The translations under genes were made by a program, and so were the position numbers. From positions 62,001 through 126,000 of the forward strand of contig CAYGOV010000009.1 in assembly GCA_964351625.1 (NCBI GenBank): a DNA stretch of 64,000 nucleotides. Direction: 5' to 3'. The stretch's first letter is position 1. Every line of letters begins with the position of its first letter. The DNA is from Marinoscillum sp964351625 (GTDB taxonomy: Bacteria > Bacteroidota > Bacteroidia > Cytophagales > Cyclobacteriaceae). Under the pieces are notes generated by a model, which was not told the DNA's origin, did not search any database, and saw only the letters and a list, made by a program, of their open reading frames with translations. This document shows, piece by piece, positions 17,757-25,900 of the stretch.

Positions 17757-18782
17757 ATGCGGGAAGACTACCTGAGAAGTGATGATGAGCAGATGGATCC
17801 TGCTGAGAAAGAATTTGAAAAGGCTTTAAGACCTTTATCATTCGATGACTTTACTGGTCAGTACAAAGTAGTTGAAAATCTGAAAATTTTCGTGGAAGCC
17901 GCAAGGCATCGTGGAGAACCATTGGATCACGTATTGCTTCATGGACCTCCTGGACTTGGTAAAACAACATTATCCTATATCATCGCCAATGAACTTAGTG
18001 CTGGCATTAAAGTAACATCTGGTCCTGTTTTGGACAAAGCAAGTGAGCTCGCTGGTTTACTGACCAATCTTGAGCCACATGACGTGTTATTTATAGACGA
18101 AATCCATCGTCTCAATCCAGTTGTAGAAGAATACCTCTACTCTGCAATGGAGGACTACCGGATAGATATCATGTTGGACAGTGGTCCAAATGCCAGATCT
18201 GTCCAGATTGGATTGGAGCCTTTTACGCTTATTGGCGCAACTACGCGCTCTGGTTTACTCACTTCTCCTTTACGTGCTCGCTTTGGTATCAATGCAAGGC
18301 TAGAATATTATGATGCTAAACTCCTTACAACAATCGTTGGACGCTCGGCCGATATTCTCAAAACACCTATAGATCAAGAGGCTGCTTATGAAATAGCCAG
18401 GAGAAGTCGCGGTACCCCAAGGATAGCCAATAACCTCCTCAGACGTACAAGAGATTTTGCCCAGATAAAAGGTGATGGATCTGTGACTTTGGAAATTGCC
18501 AAGATCGCATTGAAAGCACTTGACGTGGATGACCATGGTTTAGATGAAATGGACAATCGAATCTTGGCTACTATCATAGAGAAATTCAAAGGTGGCCCGG
18601 TTGGGCTTTCTACTATCGCCACAGCATGTGGAGAAGAAGCCGAAACCATCGAGGAAGTATATGAGCCATTTCTCATCATGGAAGGCTACATCAAGAGAAC
18701 TTCGCGTGGTAGACAAGCAACCGAAAGAGCTTTCCAGCACCTAGGCAAGATTCCTCCTCAAGAGATGGGTCGGTTATTCTGA
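17757..18782 (+). CDS. ruvB: Holliday junction branch migration ATPase RuvB
   Basis: RuvB is the hexameric motor that drives branch migration with RuvA. The 341-residue protein has the Walker A GPPGLGKTT, Walker B LFIDEIHRL, sensor IGATTRSGLL, arginine-finger region SPLRARFG, and a C-terminal winged helix with TSRGRQATERA. It reads as a complete family member. ruvA and ruvC are not adjacent. It faces away from apbE across 82 bases carrying the promoter element. Confidence 0.98.
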   Translation: MREDYLRSDDEQMDPAEKEFEKALRPLSFDDFTGQYKVVENLKIFVEAARHRGEPLDHVLLHGPPGLGKTTLSYIIANELSAGIKVTSGPVLDKASELAGLLTNLEPHDVLFIDEIHRLNPVVEEYLYSAMEDYRIDIMLDSGPNARSVQIGLEPFTLIGATTRSGLLTSPLRARFGINARLEYYDAKLLTTIVGRSADILKTPIDQEAAYEIARRSRGTPRIANNLLRRTRDFAQIKGDGSVTLEIAKIALKALDVDDHGLDEMDNRILATIIEKFKGGPVGLSTIATACGEEAETIEEVYEPFLIMEGYIKRTSRGRQATERAFQHLGKIPPQEMGRLF

Positions 18783-18844
18783 TAGAAATCTTTCTCTCTA
18801 TATAATTTGGTTTTCCCAGTAAATGAATAGATTATTGTATATTA

Positions 18845-18858
18845 ATTGATATATCAAT
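18845..18858. promoter_or_regulatory. Probable MarR operator overlapping the marR start
   Basis: ATTGATATATCAAT is a perfect 14-base palindrome ending on the first two bases of the marR ATG (18857). A near-identical site precedes the next gene. Autorepression by the MarR protein is inferred. Confidence 0.6.
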
Positions 18859-19291
18859 GATTCAATCAAATCTCAACGAAGTAATACTATTTCTCATAGA
18901 GCAGACAAATAAGAAAGCCAAGCAGTATGCTGCTACACGCTTTGCAGAAAGAGGTATGGGTGTGACCGTCGATCAGTGGGTACTCATGAAATTCGTTCAG
19001 GAAAATCCTGGTATGTCACAGAACCAACTCGCGGAAAGCACATTCAAAGATGCTGCTTCCATTACACGAATTATAGATTTACTTGCAAAAAAGGAACTTA
19101 TCAAAAGAGAAACTTTACCTAACGACCGTAGACAGTTGAGCATTAGACTTTCAAAAAGTGGTGAGAAGTTTATAGCCGTGCACATCGACTTTGTTCAGGC
19201 CTTGCGAGACCAAAGCACTAAAGGACTGACTGACAAAGAAGTGCTTGCTCTTACTAGAACTCTTTTGAAAATACAAAATAATCTTACTTAA
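18857..19291 (+). CDS. MarR family transcriptional regulator
   Basis: This 144-residue protein has the MarR winged-helix layout. The recognition segment is NQLAESTFKDAASITRIIDLL, and the wing is RETLPNDRRQLSIRLSKSG. Such dimeric proteins bind short palindromes and release DNA on ligand or oxidant sensing; no conserved sensing Cys is seen. The gene sits under one ATTGATATATCAAT palindrome and just upstream of a second, which makes control of itself and of the two following genes likely. Confidence 0.9.
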   Translation: MIQSNLNEVILFLIEQTNKKAKQYAATRFAERGMGVTVDQWVLMKFVQENPGMSQNQLAESTFKDAASITRIIDLLAKKELIKRETLPNDRRQLSIRLSKSGEKFIAVHIDFVQALRDQSTKGLTDKEVLALTRTLLKIQNNLT

Positions 19292-19305
19292 ATTTTAGTA
19301 ATTTA

Positions 19306-19319
19306 AATGATATATCAAT
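19306..19319. promoter_or_regulatory. Second MarR-type operator before the DOMON gene
   Basis: AATGATATATCAAT matches 13 of 14 bases of the palindrome at the marR start. It lies 21 bases before the DOMON gene ATG at 19341. Confidence 0.55.
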
Positions 19320-19340
19320 ATTTGATACTACACCTATAAT

Positions 19341-19826
19341 ATGCTATTTATCATTGTACTTTTCAGCCTTCTTGTGACACAAAATCCTACAATGAAATCA
19401 GTTTCAAAAAATAGTATGGAAGTGAAGTGGGCATTTGTTGACGAACAAATACTTTTCGAAATGAGCGCCCCTACAAATGGCTGGATTGCAATCGGCTTCA
19501 ATGAATCAAACGAACTAGCTGGCACCTACCTACTAATGGGAGCTGTGCGCAAAGGTCGACCTGTGGTCGAGGAGCATTATACACTCGCGCCTGGTGACTA
19601 TCCGTCATTCAAAGAACTAGGCGAACCAGCAGGCATACTTTCAAAAGATGGAAATGAGATAGAAGGCGTTACAATGATCCGATTTTCTCTATCACAAAAA
19701 TCTTTCTACCAATACAGCAAAAAACTTACACCGGGTTCAAAATACAATATGCTCATGGCTTATAGCCAGGAAGATGATTTTGAACATCACTCCATCATGC
19801 GTACTTCAATTTTAATTCAACTTTAA
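19341..19826 (+). CDS. Secreted DOMON-domain protein
   Basis: The 161-residue protein has an N-terminal signal-like segment (MLFIIVLFSLLVTQN) and a beta-rich domain with GWIAIGFN and the downstream MGAV motif, typical of DOMON domains. These domains bind heme or sugars and occur in extracytoplasmic redox proteins. No obvious Met/His heme pair can be fixed by eye. It lies between a MarR-type operator and an NTF2-like lipoprotein gene 11 bases downstream, so it is probably co-expressed with that gene. Confidence 0.7.
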   Translation: MLFIIVLFSLLVTQNPTMKSVSKNSMEVKWAFVDEQILFEMSAPTNGWIAIGFNESNELAGTYLLMGAVRKGRPVVEEHYTLAPGDYPSFKELGEPAGILSKDGNEIEGVTMIRFSLSQKSFYQYSKKLTPGSKYNMLMAYSQEDDFEHHSIMRTSILIQL

Positions 19827-19837
19827 ATACAACAATT

Positions 19838-20263
19838 ATGATCAAGACCACATTAGTTTTTGGATTAATGGCGCTTGCCCTTGGCTGTGCCTCACAGAGC
19901 ACTTCAGACACTAACGAAGTGAATAAAACAATTCAGACTTTCGCCAAAGCGGCAGATGAGAATGATGTAACCAAGCTCAGTCTTGTTCTCAATGACAATT
20001 TCAAAATCATCATGAACAGGCTTTTCGGTAGTACCGAAATATCTCTGCTTGATAAGGAATTTTATCTAGCAAAAATTGAAAGCAAAGAATGGGGTGGCGA
20101 AAAACGCACGCTAACTATTGAAAATGTAAACGTCGTGGGTAACAACGCTAGTGCGAAGGTCACCTTTACAGGAGAGAAGTCTACTCTAGTTTCGCTTATT
20201 CAGTTGGTGAAAGATGACAAAGGTAAATGGAAGCTAATTACTGATCTTCCAACATTTGGTTGA
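19838..20263 (+). CDS. NTF2-like lipoprotein
   Basis: The protein has 141 residues with a lipoprotein signal (MALALGC, Cys at residue 17). The mature part has the NTF2/SnoaL-like pattern: a helical start (EVNKTIQTFAKAADENDVTKL), then beta strands ending in DDKGKWKLITDLPT. It resembles the putative lumazine-binding-type NTF2 family common in Bacteroidota. The ligand is unknown. It follows the DOMON gene by 11 bases and is likely under the same MarR control. Confidence 0.65.
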   Translation: MIKTTLVFGLMALALGCASQSTSDTNEVNKTIQTFAKAADENDVTKLSLVLNDNFKIIMNRLFGSTEISLLDKEFYLAKIESKEWGGEKRTLTIENVNVVGNNASAKVTFTGEKSTLVSLIQLVKDDKGKWKLITDLPTFG

Positions 20264-20432
20264 TTTTACATGGGTGTCTTAGCTTGTCCTACACTCATTT
20301 TTCCTACTCTAGATCATTCGTTTACCCTATTCAACAGGTCAAATAAATTATTGCTCATTTCCTACAGCTAAAACTCGCTTTACATAACCAAAACTCTAGT
20401 TATTCGACTCAGCTGATTCATTCCCACCATGC

Positions 20433-20440
20433 TACATTTG
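20433..20440 (+). promoter_or_regulatory. Candidate -7 element for the BCCT gene, near-leaderless
   Basis: TACATTTG matches TAnnTTTG and ends 6 bases before the ATG at 20447, so a transcript from it would have almost no leader. No -33 match is evident. Confidence 0.35.
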
Positions 20441-20446
20441 TAGGCT

Positions 20447-21943
20447 ATGAAGGATTTGAATCCTCTTAAATTCTGGCCTCCAGTGATTTTGCTTGTTGTG
20501 ACGTTGCTATTTAGCCTGATAGATAGCGAGCTCTTTTTATTGGTCACCAAAACTGCAAACACATGGATTCTCAAAAACTTTGATTGGTTGTTCAGTTGGA
20601 GTGTTTTGGCCTTTGTGGGCTTACTGGTTATCATTTATTTCATGCCTTTCGGCAAAGTAATAATCGGCGGTAAAGACAGCAAGCCCTTGTTTAACAAATG
20701 GAGATGGTTTTCGATCACGCTTTGCACGTCCATTGCCACCGGTATTCTATTCTGGGGTACAGCCGAACCTTTGTTTCATTACAATGCTCCTCCTGAATCA
20801 CTCGGGATCACACCTAGAAGTGAAGCTGCCTTTACCTTCTCATTGGCGACCATTTTCATGCATTGGACTTTCAGCCCATATGCCATCTACACACTAGCTG
20901 CTTTGCTGTTTGCCTATGCATTTTATAATCAACAACAACCATTCGAGGTGAGCAGCATGCTGCATCAACTGATGAAAAGTCATACGCAAAAAGTCTCCAA
21001 TATTGCTGATATCATTTGCCTTTATGGGCTGGTAGCTGGGATGTCTGCCTCATTAGGCGCTGGCATTCTCACTTTGATGGGAGCTTTTCAACAACTATTT
21101 GACATTCCTTCCTCCATCTTGCTGATAGCATTGATTGCCGTCACAATAGTGCTCACTTTCATTATTTCCGCTGCAAGTGGTATGATGAAAGGCATTCGGA
21201 CGCTTTCTGACTACAATATCAAAGGCTTTATCATCTTAGGAGTATTCGTATTCATAGCTGGGCCTACCACTTTCATCCTAAAGCAATCAGGAATTTCTTT
21301 GATAGATTATGGTTCCAACTTCCTTCCACGAAGCATTAATTGGTCAGGCACATTTGACGATGACTGGTTTCAAAGCTGGACGGTCTTCAACTGGGCAAAT
21401 TGGTTGGCTTGGGCGCCAATTACCGCATTGTTTTTAGGCAGGCTTGGGAGAGGATATTCCGTGCAAACCTTCATTCGTTTCAACCTTATCTACCCTTCAT
21501 TATTCGGCATCCTTTGGATGGGAATTTTCAGTGGATCAGCACTTTATTTTGATCGGGAGACTCAAGGAGCGTTGTTTCAAGTGCTCAATGAACAAGGCCC
21601 TGAAAATGTGATTTACAAGATCTTAGAAAAACTCCCTGCCACTAAAATTGTAGGTGTGCTCTTCCTACTGCTCACCTTTCTTTCCTATGTCACCGCAGCA
21701 GATTCCAATACCTCAGCCATGAGTGGCGTTTGCACGAAAGGTCTCACCGCTGAGCATGCTGAATCTCCGCTTATGCTAAAGGTCATTTGGGGTAGCATCA
21801 TTGGGATCTTGGCTTGTGTGATGATTTCTTTTTCAGGAATGGAGGGCATCAAAATCATTTCTGTACTTGGTGGATTTCCAGCACTTTTTCTGATGATAGC
21901 GGTAGGATTCAGCGCGATCCGACTTATTTTGACTGAGAAATGA
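20447..21943 (+). CDS. BCCT family transporter
   Basis: This 498-residue protein has about 12 hydrophobic helices. Signatures are WGTAEPLFHY near residue 103 (usual WGVAEPL) and the MHWTFSPYAIY segment of the BCCT family, which import betaine, choline or carnitine with Na+ or H+. Substrate is not determined, but compatible-solute uptake fits a marine habitat. Its stop overlaps the queG start by four bases (ATGA), an odd pairing for a tRNA-modification gene. Confidence 0.93.
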   Translation: MKDLNPLKFWPPVILLVVTLLFSLIDSELFLLVTKTANTWILKNFDWLFSWSVLAFVGLLVIIYFMPFGKVIIGGKDSKPLFNKWRWFSITLCTSIATGILFWGTAEPLFHYNAPPESLGITPRSEAAFTFSLATIFMHWTFSPYAIYTLAALLFAYAFYNQQQPFEVSSMLHQLMKSHTQKVSNIADIICLYGLVAGMSASLGAGILTLMGAFQQLFDIPSSILLIALIAVTIVLTFIISAASGMMKGIRTLSDYNIKGFIILGVFVFIAGPTTFILKQSGISLIDYGSNFLPRSINWSGTFDDDWFQSWTVFNWANWLAWAPITALFLGRLGRGYSVQTFIRFNLIYPSLFGILWMGIFSGSALYFDRETQGALFQVLNEQGPENVIYKILEKLPATKIVGVLFLLLTFLSYVTAADSNTSAMSGVCTKGLTAEHAESPLMLKVIWGSIIGILACVMISFSGMEGIKIISVLGGFPALFLMIAVGFSAIRLILTEK

Positions 21944-22863
21944 GCTTACCAGAAAAACATACCGCTATTGTAAAATCAATCGCAAAAGATCTTGGCTTTT
22001 CCTTTTGTGGTATAGCCAAAGCAGAGTTTCTGGAAGAGGAAGCACCCAAGCTGGAACAATGGCTCAAACGGGGATATCAGGGTAAAATGGGCTATCTGGA
22101 AAATCATTTTGATAAGAGGCTTGATCCGACCAAGCTGGTGCCCGGAGCAAAGTCTGTAGTATCTTTGGTTTACAATTACTTTCCCGAAAAAGACTTATCA
22201 AAACCAGATCACCCCAATATTGCAAAGTATGCCTATGGCCAAGATTACCATGAGGTTATTAAAGTGAAGCTTCGTGCTTTTTTAGAGCAAATTGAAACAG
22301 AGATAGGTGCTGTAGAAGGCAGAGCTTTCGTTGATTCGGCTCCTGTGCATGAGCGCGCTTGGGCTGCCAAGGCAGGTCTAGGTTGGGTAGGAAAAAATTC
22401 CCTCCTCCTCAATCGTCAAATGGGTAGTTTCTTCTTCCTAGCTGAGCTAATCATAGACCTAGAACTAATCCCAGACGGGCCAATAGCTGACTACTGTGGT
22501 ACTTGTACAGCCTGCCTAGATGCTTGTCCTACCGATGCAATCCCTGCTCCCTATGTCGTGGATGGCAGCAAGTGCATTTCCTATCTGACTATAGAACTGA
22601 AAGAAGCAATACCATCAGAATTCAAAGGAAAGATGGAAAATTGGGCATTTGGTTGCGATATATGTCAGGATGTTTGTCCTTGGAATCGCTTTGCTAAGCC
22701 GCATCAAGAACCTGCTTTTCAGCCGCAAGGATGGGAAGGATTTTCTGCCAAAGAATGGACAGAGCTCACACAGGAAACCTTCAGTCAGGTTTTTAAAAAA
22801 TCTGCTGTGAAGCGAACGAAATTTGCAGGATTGAAAAGAAACATTGATTTTTTGAAGCACTAA
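21940..22863 (+). CDS. queG: Epoxyqueuosine reductase
   Basis: QueG makes queuosine in tRNA from epoxyqueuosine using cobalamin and two [4Fe-4S] clusters. The two cluster motifs are CGTCTACLDACPTDAI and CDICQDVCPWN. The N-terminal DVSCC-free cobalamin domain contains the catalytic region GRAFVDSAPVHERAWAAKAG. Length 307 aa is shorter than in E. coli, which has a C-terminal HEAT domain absent here. The ATG overlaps the BCCT stop. Confidence 0.93.
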   Translation: MSLPEKHTAIVKSIAKDLGFSFCGIAKAEFLEEEAPKLEQWLKRGYQGKMGYLENHFDKRLDPTKLVPGAKSVVSLVYNYFPEKDLSKPDHPNIAKYAYGQDYHEVIKVKLRAFLEQIETEIGAVEGRAFVDSAPVHERAWAAKAGLGWVGKNSLLLNRQMGSFFFLAELIIDLELIPDGPIADYCGTCTACLDACPTDAIPAPYVVDGSKCISYLTIELKEAIPSEFKGKMENWAFGCDICQDVCPWNRFAKPHQEPAFQPQGWEGFSAKEWTELTQETFSQVFKKSAVKRTKFAGLKRNIDFLKH

Positions 22864-22969
22864 ATGGTTTTTGCGATGTAATTATTTCATTAAGCTTCCT
22901 CTATTTATGTGGAAGTTTGGCACCTGCCGTTTATATTACCTTTATCCTTTCATCAGACCTATTTCTCAC

Positions 22970-25900
22970 ATGCGTCAATCATTTTTTCTCGTAATACTCT
23001 CCGCCCTACTTTTAGCTAGTTGTGGCTCGGACAAAAAATCTAGTACTGCCACAAAAACCAACGATTCACGGTATACCAGCTTCATCAAGACCTATACTTC
23101 TGGCATTATTTCCAGGAAAGCCAATATCAATATTTCCTTTACGGAAAATGTCAATCTCCCAGATGATCTGACTATTGCTGATTTCCTTAGCATTTCTCCC
23201 AGTCTGGAAGGAACGCTGGTAAAATCAAGCGCAAATTCTGTGACGTTCTCTCCCGAAAAGTTAGTCTCTGGTAAAAAATACCTATTCAAAGTAGATCTGA
23301 GCAAACTTGCCTCCCTTCCAGATGGACTTAAAAAATTTGAATTTGATGTAAATGTGATCGAGCAGGATTTCGAAATAACTACATCCGTGCCTCAGAGCCC
23401 AGATCCTGCCATACCTGATGCGCTGATAATTGAAGGGATCTTGAGTACAGCAGATGTAGCCGAAAATGAAAATGTAGAAAAAATGCTGACCATAGCCGAC
23501 GGCCTCAGCATTAGCTGGCAGCATCCATCAGCCACCAAGCACAAGTTTGCAATATCAGGTGTCACACGAGGACAGTCTCCTCGCTCTATGATCATCCCTG
23601 CTAATGGAAATGCGATAGACGTAAAAAAATCACAAGACATCCGCGTGGAGATACCTTCTGTATTGGTATTTGGTTTAGCTTCTACAGAAGTGTCTTTGGG
23701 TAAAAATGGTTTTGTGTCGATCTTCTTTACAGATCCGCTGAATGCCAATCAAGATCTCAAAGGTCTGGTAAGTTTGGAAGGAGTCTCCAATCCGAGTATG
23801 ATTATCCAAGGCAATGAAATTCGACTCTACACCCCCAACAAAATCACTGGCAGTAAAAAGCTGGAGCTGTTTGCTGGAATCCTAAATAGCAGCGGTAAAA
23901 AGCTTCAGGAGAACATAAGTACTTATGTAGCCTTTCAGCCTGAAAAACCGGCTCTCAAGCTTGTAGGTAAAGGAACTATTCTTCCCTCAACTGATGGTAT
24001 GGTGTTGCCATTTGAGGCTGTGAACCTTAAAGCGGTGAATGTGCAGGTGGTTCAAATTTTTGAAGACAACCTACCTCAATTCCTTCAAGTAAACTCTCTA
24101 GGCGGTGACGACCAAACCAGCCGAGTGGGTAAGTTGATCCTAAACAAAAAAATCAATCTGGCAGAAGTATCCACAAATCTTAGCTCTTGGGACAGATATA
24201 CTTTAGACCTTTCAGATCTAATCGCCAGTGAGAAAGGTGCCCTCTATCAAGTACGTATTGGATTTGATCCTAGTGATACCAATTATCCTTGTGATGAACT
24301 TTTTGAATCCAGTGGAAAGCTAGAACTAGACAACTCTTGGAGTATCAATGAGTCAGACGGATTTGATCAGTGGAACTCAGTTTGGAACAATAGCTATCCA
24401 AGTGGCTATACGTGGCGCGAGCGAGACAATCCGTGTCATGTTTCATACTACAACACAGAAAGATTCGTTACTACGAATCTACTCGCCTCAGACCTTGGTT
24501 TGATCTCCAAAATCGGAGCTGACAATAGCATGGTAGTTTTCGTGACCGACATGATCAATGCTCAACCAATAGAAGCAAGCATCACCGTATATGACTATCA
24601 ATTGCAGACTTTGGCGGCTGGTAGTTCTGATATCAATGGCAGCTTTAGTTTCACGCCTAGTGCAAGGCCTTTTTTGGTAATTGCTGAAAAGAACGGTCAA
24701 AAATCTTATTTGAAATTAGACGACTATGGGGCACTTTCACTCAGCAACTTTGATGTATCTGGCACGAAAGTAACTGGCGGTATCAAAGGCTTCATCTATG
24801 GAGAAAGAGGCGTTTGGCGACCAGGAGATGATATATTCCTTAGTTTCATTTTGGAAGACGACAAAAATAAACTTCCTCAGGACTATCCTGTAGTCGTAGA
24901 GTTGCGTGATCCAAAAGGCAATGTGGCTTCTCGCCAAGTACTCACCAACCATGTCCATAGACTCTACGGCACCAAACTCAGTACAAGCGAAGAAGACCAA
25001 ACTGGCAACTGGAGAGCTGTATTCCAAGTAGGAAATCTTCAATTCTCAAAAAACCTAAAAATAGAAACTGTCAAACCGAACCGCCTGAAAATCGAGGTGG
25101 ATTTCGGAGCAGATCAGCTTACCAAAGCCAACAAATCGACTCCTACTTCGCTTGACGCAAAATGGCTAACGGGACTCAGCGCCGGAGGGCTTAAAGCAGA
25201 AACTGAAATTAGAATCACGCCACAAAACACCACCTTCTCAGGCTATAACCAATATGAATTTGATGATCAAGGCAAGTCTTTCTATCAAGACCCTAAGCAA
25301 ATATTCTCTGGAGCATTAGATGAATCTGGAAGTGCTAAAATCAACCTTCAGCTACCATCTAAACCAAATTCTCCAGGGGCTTTGGGTGTTACTTTGAGCA
25401 CCAAAGTGTTCGAGCCAGGTGGAGGATTTAGTATCAATAGCAAGAAAGCAACTTACCTCCCTTATGAGCATTTTGTTGGGATGAACATCTCCACTGCTTC
25501 TCGAGGTAATCGGATCGAAAGAGATGTCAAGCAGTTGATTTCAGTGGTCTCACTTTCCGACAAGGGCACCCCAGTCGCACGCGAGCAGCTAGAATTTCAA
25601 CTTTACAAACTATCGTGGAGATGGTGGTGGGATCAGTCCGCCTACGACAATGCCAACTACAACTCTTCCTCCTACGCTACCCTTGTCAAGTCCAAGCGAT
25701 TTAATACAGTAGCTGGAAAAGCGCAACTAGACTTCACCATCTCTAGTCCAGATTGGGGCAGATACATAGCCGTCATCAAGGACCCAGCATCAGGACATAG
25801 CACCAGCCAAATCCTCTATACTTCTTGGTATGGATCTGATCAAAACACTGTAGGAGCTGCACTGCTGGAGTTAAATACCGACAAAACAGAATACCAAACT

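Noticed and set aside
22871..22969. N-terminal extension of the A2M protein
   Set aside because: The lipoprotein signal begins at the ATG at 22970; the upstream residues do not form part of it.
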